A DNA stretch of 6,920 nucleotides. Source: Ruminococcaceae bacterium UBA6842. GTDB taxonomy: Bacteria; Bacillota; Clostridia; Oscillospirales; Acutalibacteraceae. The notes beneath the pieces were generated by a model, which saw only the letters and a program-made list of their open reading frames with translations, was not told the DNA's origin and searched no databases. Each line of letters begins with the position of its first letter. Position 1 is the stretch's first letter. The translations under genes and the position numbers were made by a program. Shown here piece after piece: positions 1 to 6,529 of this stretch. Location of the stretch: contig DKDS01000041.1 in the NCBI GenBank assembly GCA_002451855.1, positions 537-7,456 of the forward strand. Reading direction: 5' to 3'.

Positions 1-476
1 GCTATAAATCCGACGCCGATTTTTGGGGCTTGTGCGGGCTGTTGCACGACATAGACTTTGAAAAATTCCCGCAGGAACATTGCAAAAAGGCCCCTGAACT
101 ATTGGGCGAAAATAACGCAGAGCCCGAACTGGTGCACGCGGTTTGCAGCCACGGATACGGCATTACCGTGGACGTCAAGCCGGAGCACGAAATGGAAAAG
201 GTGCTTTTCGCAACCGATGAGCTTACGGGTCTTATAGGCGCGGCGGCGCTTATGCGCCCCTCAAAAAGCGTTTCGGATATGGAGCTTAAGAGCCTTAAAA
301 AGAAATTTAAGGACAAGCGCTTTGCCGCAGGCTGTTCAAGAGAAATTATAACCAAAGGCGCCGAAATGCTTGATTGGGAGCTTGATAAGCTCTTGTCGGA
401 CACGCTTAATGCTATGCAGGACAGTGAAACCGAAATTAAAGAAAACTATAAGGAAATAACGGGTGAAGAGCTATGA
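1..476 (+). CDS. HD-domain hydrolase (COG2316-like), 3' part only
   Basis: This is the C-terminal 157 residues of a predicted metal-dependent HD-superfamily phosphohydrolase. The first complete codon is at 3 and the true start lies before the window. In the visible fragment the HD doublet is H15-D16 (GLLHDIDFEKFP). It is followed by two further histidines, H45 and H50 (VHAVCSHGYG), and a distal aspartate, D72 (ATDELTGL). This is the usual spacing of metal ligands in the HD fold; the first histidine of the set would lie upstream. The stretch from ATDELTGLIGAAALMRPSKSV to KKKFKDKRFAAGCSRE resembles the small cytosolic hydrolases annotated as predicted HD-superfamily hydrolases in clostridia. 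The substrate is not known for this group and cannot be read here. Its stop overlaps the pyk start (ATGA, 473-476), so the two genes are probably cotranscribed and translationally coupled. The promoter is outside the window. Confidence 0.88.
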   Translation, partial: YKSDADFWGLCGLLHDIDFEKFPQEHCKKAPELLGENNAEPELVHAVCSHGYGITVDVKPEHEMEKVLFATDELTGLIGAAALMRPSKSVSDMELKSLKKKFKDKRFAAGCSREIITKGAEMLDWELDKLLSDTLNAMQDSETEIKENYKEITGEEL

Positions 477-1885
477 GAAAAACCAAAATAGTATGTACAT
501 TGGGTCCTACCTGTTCTGATGAAAAGACGCTTACCGAGATGTGCAAAGCGGGAATTAATGTCGCGAGAATGAACTTTTCCCACAGCACATACGAAGAGCA
601 TGAGCAACGCATAGAATTGGTTAAGAAGGTCCGAGAGAAGCTGGGACTTCCGATACCTATTATGCTTGATACAAAGGGACCTGAATACAGAATAAAAACC
701 TTTAAAAACGGAAAGATTTTCCTTAATGACGGCGATACTTTTGCTTTTACCTCGGATGATATTGAGGGTGATGAAAAGAGGGTTGCGGTAAACTACAAGG
801 GACTGGCGCACGACCTTGAAAAAGGTGACAGAATTCTTCTTAATAACGGTCTTTTGGTATTTCGTGTTGACGGTACTACCGATACGGATGTTATGTGTAC
901 GGTGCTTGTGGGCGGCGAGCTTTCCGACAGGAAGAGTATGAGCTTTCCGAATAAAACCTTAAAACAGGTATATTTAAGCGAACAGGATAAAAACGACATT
1001 AAATTCGGAATAGAACACGATATTGATTTTATCGCTTGTTCATTTGTTTCGTGTAAGCAGGATTTGCTTGATGTAAAGGCGTATTTAAAGGAAATCGGCG
1101 CTGACGGAATTGATATAATCGCAAAGATTGAAAACCGTACCGGCGTTGACAATATAGAAGAAATATGTCAAGAGTGCGACGGAATTATGGTAGCCAGAGG
1201 CGATATGGGCGTTGAAATTCCGTTTGAGGAGCTTCCGGCAATACAAAAGCATATCATTACAAAGTGCAGACTGCTCGGTAAACGGGTTATAACCGCAACC
1301 GAAATGCTTGAATCAATGATTCACAACGCAAGACCTACCCGTGCGGAAATTTCGGATGTTGCCAATGCCGTTTATGACGGAACAAGCGCAATAATGCTTT
1401 CGGGCGAGACAGCGGCCGGAAAATACCCTGTGCTTGCTGTTAAAACAATGGCGAGGATTGCGGAAAACACCGAAAGAAATATCAATTACTCAAAACGTTT
1501 TCTTTCCTCGGAATTTAAGATTAAAAACACGGTCGACGCCATATCGCACGCAACCTGCGGAATGTCAATAGATATTGCCGCAAAGGCTATTGCGGTATGC
1601 AGTCTTTCGGGAATGACCGCGAGAATGGTATCAAGGTTCCGTCCTCCGGTTGATATCGTAGGTCTTACAACCAGCGATAAGACATGGAGAAAGCTTGCGC
1701 TTTCATGGGGTGTACAGCCCTGTATGTGCGAAAATTATCCGTCCACGGATGTGCTGTTTTATAACGCGCAAAAGCTGACCAAAAAACTGCTTGACCTTAA
1801 TAACGGCGATAAAATTGTTATTACGGGCGGCGTTACAAACGGCAAGTCGGGCAATACAAATTTGATTAAGGTTGAAACGCTTTAA
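473..1885 (+). CDS. pyk: pyruvate kinase
   Basis: Cytosolic glycolytic enzyme that transfers phosphate from phosphoenolpyruvate to ADP, giving pyruvate and ATP. The 470 residues match the usual bacterial length without the C-terminal PEP-utiliser-like domain of Bacillus enzymes. The (beta/alpha)8 A domain opens with TKIVCTLGPT (4-13) and NVARMNFSHS (29-38). The catalytic segments IIAKIEN (K218, E220), MVARGDMGVEIP (D244) and VITATEML (T274/T276) are intact, as is the PTRAEISDVANAVYDGTSAIMLSGET stretch (288-313). The C domain runs from about 345 to 470 and ends in the typical GVTNGKSGNTNLIKV form. DTKGPE (66-71) has Thr, Lys and Glu at positions linked to K+ dependence in characterised enzymes, but the later Thr position is Ile74. 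The B domain is unusual: NNG at 124-126 where DDG is usual, and RKSMSFPN at 153-160 where KKGVNLPG is usual. The start is fixed by the ATGA overlap, with a weak GGTGAAGAG Shine-Dalgarno. A terminator follows directly. Confidence 0.96.
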   Translation: MRKTKIVCTLGPTCSDEKTLTEMCKAGINVARMNFSHSTYEEHEQRIELVKKVREKLGLPIPIMLDTKGPEYRIKTFKNGKIFLNDGDTFAFTSDDIEGDEKRVAVNYKGLAHDLEKGDRILLNNGLLVFRVDGTTDTDVMCTVLVGGELSDRKSMSFPNKTLKQVYLSEQDKNDIKFGIEHDIDFIACSFVSCKQDLLDVKAYLKEIGADGIDIIAKIENRTGVDNIEEICQECDGIMVARGDMGVEIPFEELPAIQKHIITKCRLLGKRVITATEMLESMIHNARPTRAEISDVANAVYDGTSAIMLSGETAAGKYPVLAVKTMARIAENTERNINYSKRFLSSEFKIKNTVDAISHATCGMSIDIAAKAIAVCSLSGMTARMVSRFRPPVDIVGLTTSDKTWRKLALSWGVQPCMCENYPSTDVLFYNAQKLTKKLLDLNNGDKIVITGGVTNGKSGNTNLIKVETL

Positions 1886-1923
1886 AAAAACAGACCTGAG
1901 CCAAAGCTCAGGTCTGTTTTATT
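1884..1923. terminator. bidirectional intrinsic terminator between convergent units
   Basis: A perfect 11-bp GC-rich stem, CAGACCTGAGC at 1891-1901 pairing with GCTCAGGTCTG at 1906-1916, closes a CAAA loop (1902-1905). A run of seven A (1884-1890) lies on the left and TTTTATT (1917-1923) on the right, so the A/T tracts also pair and lengthen the stem. Read rightwards it follows the pyk stop by one base. Read leftwards the seven A become a U-run just past the stop of the ATPase gene at 1927. It should therefore end both the HD-pyk operon and the nuclease-ATPase operon. Confidence 0.93.
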
Positions 1924-1926
1924 GCT

Positions 1927-4269
1927 CTAAAAATCCTTGCACACGGCGTCCGTGTCGGTTATAAATCTGTGACAGGTAAACATTATAATCTGACCGTTTT
2001 CCGAATACTTTTTAAGATATTTAAGGGCGGTTTTTGCGCGGAGATCGTCATACTGCGAAAGTGCGTCGTCAAGAAAAATCGGGAGCCTTTCGGAGTTTTC
2101 GAACATCAGCTCGGAAAGCGCCAGTCTAAGGCTCAAATAAGCCTGATCAATGGTTCCGCTGCTTAAAAAGGCCAATTCCTTTCCGCCGAAAATACCGTTT
2201 TTCTCGGCATTTATATCAAACGACTTCGAAATCTGCATACCGCTGTAGCTTCCGTTCGTAAGGGCTTCGAATATACTTCCCGCCTTTTTTTCAAGGGCGG
2301 AGCCGTAGCTGCGGCGCATTTCTGCAAAGCTGTCCTTTAAGGTGTCAAGCGCAATATCCGCGGCATTGCAAAAGTCAAGCTGTTTTTTTGTAACTGCCTT
2401 TAAGTCCGCAATTTCTTTTTTGAGCGTTTCGGGTTCCTCGGCGTTTTTAAGCCTTTCGCTGTCCTCTGTTTCGATTTTTATAAGAGCCTGCTTGCGCTCC
2501 GCAGTCTCACCTGTGATTTTTTCAAACTCTGCTTTGAGTGCGGCAAAATCCTCGGTTTCAGCATTTTCGGGCAATGCCTCAAGCCTGCGGCGAGCCTCCT
2601 CGTAAGATATATTTTCCAAATCCTTTGCAAGATAATTAAGCCGTTGCTTAATTTCTTTTTGTGCGGCGGCTTTTTTAGCAAGACCGTCAAGCTGTTCTTT
2701 TATGTCTTCGGTATTATCGGCGGATTTGTAACGGGAGAAAAGCTCTTTAAGCTCTTTTTCGGCATTTTCAAGCGACAAACGCATATTTTCCGCCCGTTCC
2801 TCGCTTTCAGCAAGCTGTTTTTCCTGTGCTTTAAGCAGTGCGCTGTCATTCCCGAGCGCGGCATTGACAGCTTCAAGTCCTGCGGATGCCGCCGTATATT
2901 TTCGGAATAATTCCGCTTCTTTTTCTTTAAGACTGTCGGATTTTAATTTTACTTCGTTAAATTTCTGTCCGAATTCCTCAATCGCCTTTTTATCATAAGG
3001 GCGCAATACAAAGGACAGACACAGTAAAAGCAGGAAAAGACCCGCAAATACAGCGGATACAATGTAAGACTTCAATACAACAAACACTGCGGCTAACGAG
3101 AAAAGCAAAATGGAAATTACCGCAAGCGGAACGTTAATTCCTTTTCTCTTTGTCTTTATTTCGTATTCCTTGGACGAAAGCTCATTATAAAGACTGCCGT
3201 TTTCCTTAATTTCGGCTTTAACGGCGGCTATTTCGCTTTCATATGCCTTTACTTCCTCCGCAAGCCTTGCTGAGCGTTCCGAAGCCGTGCTGTTGTCCGA
3301 TGACGCGGTAAGTCTGAGATTTTCTCTAAGTCTTTGCGCTTCGCCGTTTGCGGCGTCATACGATACCTTTATATTTTCAAGCCTTGAAATACAAAATCTC
3401 AGCTTGCTTACAAACTGTTCGTCCATAAGTCCGCCGTCGGAAAGTTTGAGCGAGCGGTTAAGCTCGTCAAGCTCTGCCTTTGTTTCAAGCAATTTTTTAA
3501 GCTTTTCGGCATCCTTAATGTTTTGCTCGTCTTTGAGCCTTGCTTTGATAACCGAAATTCTTTTTAATCCGCTTTCAATTTGTGAAGAAAGGACGGCGGC
3601 GTTTTCTTTATATTGTTCGTGCTCCCCGTATACGGCTTCCGCTTTTTTAAGTCGGTCGGAAAGGAGGTCGAGCCGCTTTAAATTTTTATCGTATTCTCCT
3701 GCCTGACCTCTTTTGGACATAAGTGCCAGCTTAGCTTTTGTAATGCGTTTTTCAACCGTATCATACGATACCGATTCGTCGGCGGAGGACACCATATTAG
3801 ACAGCCTTGAATTAATTTCACCTTCGGCTGACGAATCGTTTTCGAGTATTCCCGATTGCCCTACAAATACGCTCCGCTCAAATGCGGCAGCGGAAAGACC
3901 GAATATTTGAAGTCCCACATCGGGAGGAGCGACGGTCTTTTCTCCCAAATCAAGGTCGGTTACCGTAACCTTGTCCGTTGAATTACTGCTTTTAAATTCA
4001 CGCTCAATACGGTAGTTTTTGTTTTCAAGCTCAAAATCCACCGAGCCTGCCATTGGAGAGCCGTCCCACGGGGTGTATTTTTTTCTGGGATTTTTGGAAA
4101 GCTGTGCGGAGCCGCGCTCGGTTCCGTAAAACATCATCTTAATAAATGCCATGACAGTGCTTTTGCCGTTTTCATTGTCGCCGTAAATAATGTTAAAACC
4201 GTCGGAAAAATCAAGGCGTTTATCCTTAAGCCCTCCGAAAGCGGATATGTAAATGCTTTTAATCTTCAT
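1927..4269 (-). CDS. YhaN-type SbcC/Rad50-like AAA ATPase with central membrane hairpin
   Basis: Predicted ATPase partner of the upstream nuclease, 780 residues from the ATG at 4269. A TTG three bases upstream (4272) could also start it; residue numbers here count from that TTG, so subtract one for the ATG. Both ATPase halves are present. Walker A GDNENGKST is at 31-39 and a Q-loop-like VGQSG at 137-141. The ABC-type signature LSSGTIDQ is at 703-710, Walker B PIFLDD at 731-736 (Asp-Asp rather than Asp-Glu), and the switch histidine is H768 in MFTCHR. Between them lie Glu/Lys-rich heptad-like stretches (about 190-375 and 430-630), probably coiled coil. Two hydrophobic segments, about 381-400 and 402-423, are separated by KS and look like a transmembrane hairpin. 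No CxxC zinc hook is seen. Bacillus YhaN is longer (about 960 residues from memory), so the coiled-coil arms are shorter here. The gene overlaps the nuclease gene by 11 bases. A DNA-repair or end-processing role is inferred from the family. Confidence 0.88.
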   Translation of the reverse strand: MKIKSIYISAFGGLKDKRLDFSDGFNIIYGDNENGKSTVMAFIKMMFYGTERGSAQLSKNPRKKYTPWDGSPMAGSVDFELENKNYRIEREFKSSNSTDKVTVTDLDLGEKTVAPPDVGLQIFGLSAAAFERSVFVGQSGILENDSSAEGEINSRLSNMVSSADESVSYDTVEKRITKAKLALMSKRGQAGEYDKNLKRLDLLSDRLKKAEAVYGEHEQYKENAAVLSSQIESGLKRISVIKARLKDEQNIKDAEKLKKLLETKAELDELNRSLKLSDGGLMDEQFVSKLRFCISRLENIKVSYDAANGEAQRLRENLRLTASSDNSTASERSARLAEEVKAYESEIAAVKAEIKENGSLYNELSSKEYEIKTKRKGINVPLAVISILLFSLAAVFVVLKSYIVSAVFAGLFLLLLCLSFVLRPYDKKAIEEFGQKFNEVKLKSDSLKEKEAELFRKYTAASAGLEAVNAALGNDSALLKAQEKQLAESEERAENMRLSLENAEKELKELFSRYKSADNTEDIKEQLDGLAKKAAAQKEIKQRLNYLAKDLENISYEEARRRLEALPENAETEDFAALKAEFEKITGETAERKQALIKIETEDSERLKNAEEPETLKKEIADLKAVTKKQLDFCNAADIALDTLKDSFAEMRRSYGSALEKKAGSIFEALTNGSYSGMQISKSFDINAEKNGIFGGKELAFLSSGTIDQAYLSLRLALSELMFENSERLPIFLDDALSQYDDLRAKTALKYLKKYSENGQIIMFTCHRFITDTDAVCKDF

Positions 4270-5383
4270 CAAACGCCACCTCCGAGGTGAAAGCCTTAAG
4301 TCCGAGCCTCAGTGCCGATTTCAATATCGGTTTTTCGTTCTCCTGCGCGCTTTCGATTTTGCCGAGCATATTTTTAACAAACAAACCTTTAAGAGATATT
4401 TCCTTTGAAAGCTCGTCATAATTTATGTAAGGCTCCGTAAGGTCCTTTAGTTTTACAAAGTACACCTTATCCGCAAGTCTTGCTGTTATTTCGGGCAGAT
4501 CGGGCGAGGGGGAAGTGCCTGTAAGCTCAATGCGGTAAAGATTATCGGAAAATCCCGATTTGTACTTTTCTTCCAATGATTTCAGTACGGATAAGGCTAT
4601 TTCCGCAGGAGTTTCAAGTCCTGTTATATCAATGCTTTCTCTGATATGCCGTCTTTTGGCAATCGGGCAGAACTCGGTTTCGCAGGTTCCTTTTCCTGCT
4701 TTTATTATGTATACTCCTTTTTCGTCACACTCGTCAAAGCCCTGTCCCTCGGGACAGCCGCTGTACGCATAATATGTTTTCCCCGAAAGCGTAGGCACCG
4801 TGCGCTTATGCACATGACCTAAGGCTATGTAGTCCATTCCGCTGTTTTTTATAAAGTCTTCGGTTATGGGGTTGTAGCAGGCGTCAGCGCCGTTGCTTAA
4901 TTCGCCGTGAAGAACCATTATGTTTATAATTTCGTCCGTCGGAGGCTTTAATGAAAAATCAGGCTCACCCTTCATATATGCGCTGTCAAAGGATCTGCCG
5001 TAAATCCGAAAACCGCAGTCCTCAAAGCCTATGCAGTCATCATACGGCTTTAAAACAAACAGGTTTTCGGGCAATTTATCGGAATTAAAGGGTGAGGTTT
5101 GTGTTAACGGGTCGTGATTGCCTGCGGCAAATATTACCTTTAAGTTCGGAATACTTGCAATTTTGTTTAACACCGAGCTTACAAATGACTGCTCAATATT
5201 ATTGGAATCAAATAAATCTCCTGCTATAACTACGGCGTCAACGGAGCTTTTAACACCCAAATCAATTATTCTTTCAAATGTAATTAGCGTTTCCGCCCGT
5301 CTTCCTGCGGCAAGCGGTCCCAAAAAGCTTTCTCTGGCTCCTATATGTATATCTGCGCAGTGCAGTATTTTGACAGTATTCAT
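4259..5383 (-). CDS. SbcD/YhaO-type metallophosphoesterase, DNA repair exonuclease subunit
   Basis: Predicted Mn-dependent nuclease of the Mre11/SbcD superfamily, 374 residues; related YhaO proteins are around 400. All calcineurin-like phosphoesterase motifs are present in order: DIH (D11, H13) near the N terminus, AGDLFD (D56), AAGNHD (N89, H90), VLHGE (H159) and ALGHVH (H190, H192). These are the two-metal ligands plus the catalytic histidine. The region after about 245 has no strong motif and would correspond to the capping and partner-binding part. The start ATG at 5381-5383 has GGGAG (5396-5392) eight bases upstream and an extended -10 promoter behind it. The gene is the first of a two-gene operon and its last 11 bases overlap the ATPase gene, the classic pairing of nuclease and Rad50-like ATPase. 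The YhaO rather than SbcD label is favoured by the YhaN-like partner with a membrane hairpin. Confidence 0.9.
   Translation of the reverse strand: MNTVKILHCADIHIGARESFLGPLAAGRRAETLITFERIIDLGVKSSVDAVVIAGDLFDSNNIEQSFVSSVLNKIASIPNLKVIFAAGNHDPLTQTSPFNSDKLPENLFVLKPYDDCIGFEDCGFRIYGRSFDSAYMKGEPDFSLKPPTDEIINIMVLHGELSNGADACYNPITEDFIKNSGMDYIALGHVHKRTVPTLSGKTYYAYSGCPEGQGFDECDEKGVYIIKAGKGTCETEFCPIAKRRHIRESIDITGLETPAEIALSVLKSLEEKYKSGFSDNLYRIELTGTSPSPDLPEITARLADKVYFVKLKDLTEPYINYDELSKEISLKGLFVKNMLGKIESAQENEKPILKSALRLGLKAFTSEVAFDED
4277..4289 (-). promoter_or_regulatory. Shine-Dalgarno of the ATPase gene, inside a small dyad
   Basis: Read on the minus strand this is CACCTCGGAGGTG, a perfect dyad that can fold as a 5-bp stem with a CGG loop. 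It contains the ribosome-binding GGAGG (4283-4279), nine bases before the ATG at 4269 and six before the alternative TTG at 4272. It lies within the last codons of the upstream nuclease gene. A ribosome finishing that gene would melt the stem, which would suit translational coupling of the two subunits. The site itself is clear; its regulatory effect is inference. Confidence 0.6.
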
Positions 5384-5405
5384 CTAAACAGCTCCCTTAC
5401 TTTGA

Positions 5406-5434
5406 ATTTTAACATTTTACACGGGTTTTATCAA
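5406..5434 (-). promoter_or_regulatory. promoter of the nuclease-ATPase operon
   Basis: On the minus strand a -35 TTGATA (5434-5429) is followed after exactly 17 bases by a -10 TAAAAT (5411-5406), with TGT directly before it (5414-5412), giving an extended -10. Transcription would start near 5399, leaving a leader of only about 16 bases with the GGGAG ribosome site close to the 5' end. A second TAAAAT at 5419-5414 has no good -35 at the right distance. Confidence 0.75.
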
Positions 5435-5451
5435 GTAATTTGTTCATTAAA

Positions 5452-5480
5452 TTGACTTTAGCGGTTTGATGTGTTAAAAT
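5452..5480 (+). promoter_or_regulatory. promoter of the yerC-methyltransferase-hslO operon
   Basis: A -35 TTGACT (5452-5457) and a -10 TAAAAT (5475-5480) are separated by exactly 17 bases, with TGT (5472-5474) making an extended -10. The start of transcription should be near 5487, giving a leader of about 18 bases that contains the ribosome site GGAGGG (5493-5498). This closely matches the sigma-A consensus of Gram-positive bacteria. Confidence 0.82.
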
Positions 5481-5504
5481 GTTAAAAGATTTGGAGGGAT
5501 TGCT

Positions 5505-5777
5505 ATGCAGAGAAACGAATCCGCCGATAAGCTTTTTGAAGCGATACTTACGCTTAAGGATAAGGAAGAGTGCTATAAGTTTTTTTCGGACGCTTGCACG
5601 CCTAAGGAAATACAAACCATAGCGCAGCGCTATATGGTGGCGAAAATGCTGAATGATAAATGCGTATACAGTGAAATAATCGCCGCAACGGGCGCCAGTA
5701 CGGCGACAATAAGCCGTGTGAGCCGCTCGATAGACGACGGATATAAAATGGTTTTTGAAAGGCTAAAGGATAAATGA
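5505..5777 (+). CDS. yerC: YerC/YecD family TrpR-like DNA-binding regulator
   Basis: Small all-helical DNA-binding protein of 90 residues; Bacillus YerC is about 104. The family shares the TrpR repressor fold but is not known to be a tryptophan repressor, and its regulon is poorly defined. Recognisable blocks are LFEAILTLKDKEECYKFFSDACTP (10-33), EIQTIAQRYMVAKML (35-49) and the helix-turn-helix VYSEIIAATGASTATISRVSR (54-74), where GASTATISRV is the family hallmark. The usual linker after the helix-turn-helix (like RCLNYGxxxY) is shorter here, RSIDDGY, by about two residues. GGAGGG seven bases upstream and a strong extended -10 promoter support the start. It leads an operon and overlaps the methyltransferase start by ATGA (5774-5777). 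Autoregulation through the inverted repeat over its promoter is possible but unproven. Confidence 0.9.
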   Translation: MQRNESADKLFEAILTLKDKEECYKFFSDACTPKEIQTIAQRYMVAKMLNDKCVYSEIIAATGASTATISRVSRSIDDGYKMVFERLKDK

Positions 5778-6526
5778 GCGGTTACAGTTGCTTTGCCGAG
5801 GTTTACGACAGCCTAATGGAAGACGCGGACTATCCGCGCCGCGCGGAATTCCTTTTAAAGCTGTTTGAAAAATACGACAGAATACCTAAGCTTATGCTTG
5901 ATCTTGCCTGCGGTACTGGCGGCTTTTCAAACGAATTCGCTAAAAAGGGCATAGATGTAATAGGTGTTGACGCTTCGGAGGAAATGCTTACCGCGGCTCA
6001 AAGAAAATCAGCGGAGTCGGGGCTTGATGTATTTTATATTTGTCAGCGTGCCGAAGAGCTTGACCTTTACGGAACGGTTGATGGTGCGGTTTGCTGTCTT
6101 GACAGCCTTAACCATATCACCGATTATTCCTTATTCCGCAAGGCGATAGAGCGTGTGGCGCTGTTTCTCGAAGAGGAAAGGCTTTTTATTTTTGATGTAA
6201 ATACGGTTTATAAGCATAAAACCGTACTTGCGGATAATACATTTATTATAGAGCAGGACGGCGTTTATTGCGTTTGGCAAAACAGCACCGACACGGAAGC
6301 TTTAGTAACCGATATAGCATTGGACTTTTTTGTATTAGAGGGCGATGTCTACCGTCGCACCTGCGAGGATTTTTCGGAACGGGCATATACCGAAAAGGAA
6401 ATCGAAGACGCGTTAAGCCGAGCAGGACTAAAAACACTTGCCGTGCTTGACGGGGAAACGGGCAGTTCTGTTTCCGAAAAAACAGAACGCGCGGTATATG
6501 TAACACAAAAGATAAAGGAAGCTTAA
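5774..6526 (+). CDS. class I SAM-dependent methyltransferase
   Basis: Predicted cytosolic methyltransferase of 250 residues that uses S-adenosylmethionine; the acceptor is unknown. It opens with SCFAEVYDSLMEDADY (5-20), common in the YqeM-like clade. Motif I LDLACGTGG is at 42-50. The acidic ribose-binding residue D66 lies in VIGVDAS, and the post-II/motif III region is VDGAVCCLDSLNHI (102-115) followed by LFIFDVNT (137-144). The C-terminal half (VYCVWQNSTDTE, VYRRTCEDFSERAYTEKEIEDALSRAGL) also fits YqeM-type proteins, which in Firmicutes are annotated only as SAM-dependent methyltransferases. Its start overlaps the yerC stop by ATGA, with AAAGGA (5765-5770) just upstream. Only three bases separate its stop from hslO, so all three genes are probably one transcript. 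Small-molecule, tRNA or protein acceptors cannot be told apart from sequence. Confidence 0.88.
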   Translation: MSGYSCFAEVYDSLMEDADYPRRAEFLLKLFEKYDRIPKLMLDLACGTGGFSNEFAKKGIDVIGVDASEEMLTAAQRKSAESGLDVFYICQRAEELDLYGTVDGAVCCLDSLNHITDYSLFRKAIERVALFLEEERLFIFDVNTVYKHKTVLADNTFIIEQDGVYCVWQNSTDTEALVTDIALDFFVLEGDVYRRTCEDFSERAYTEKEIEDALSRAGLKTLAVLDGETGSSVSEKTERAVYVTQKIKEA

Positions 6527-6529
6527 ATT

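Larger units (their letters stand above)
5404..5488. repeat. near-perfect inverted repeat flanking the divergent promoters, candidate operators
   Basis: The left arm (5404-5422), read on the minus strand, is GTGTAAAATGTTAAAATTC. The right arm (5471-5488), read on the plus strand, is GTGTTAAAATGTTAAAAG. The 12-mer AAAATGTTAAAA is identical in both and mirrored about position 5447; the outer GTGT matches with a one-base gap. Each arm is itself a tandem pair of GT(T)AAAA units, so there are four half-sites. The arms cover the two -10 elements. A smaller dyad, AATTT (5437-5441) with AAATT (5449-5453), lies near the centre between the -35 boxes. Operator function is inference, and the arms are AT-rich, which lowers the weight of the match. 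Confidence 0.5.

Noticed and set aside
2..403. A 133-codon open frame on the minus strand opposite the HD hydrolase gene
   Set aside because: It is Ser-rich, has no domain, and covers the same bases as a clear HD-domain protein on the plus strand.
446..1152. Minus-strand open frames of about 120 codons opposite pyk
   Set aside because: They are antisense to a strongly conserved enzyme and show no protein-family features of their own.
1886..1926. Possible small RNA or attachment site in the palindromic gap between pyk and the ATPase gene
   Set aside because: The 11-bp stem with flanking A and T tracts between two convergent stops is fully explained as a bidirectional terminator.
3287..3910. 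Open frames of 139 and 65 codons on the plus strand inside the ATPase gene
   Set aside because: They are Ser/Phe/Leu-rich mirror translations of the Glu/Lys-rich coiled-coil gene on the other strand, with no recognisable domain; they are typical antisense shadows.
5384..5504. Riboswitch or T-box leader before yerC or the nuclease gene
   Set aside because: Both predicted leaders are under 20 bases, too short for a structured regulatory RNA.
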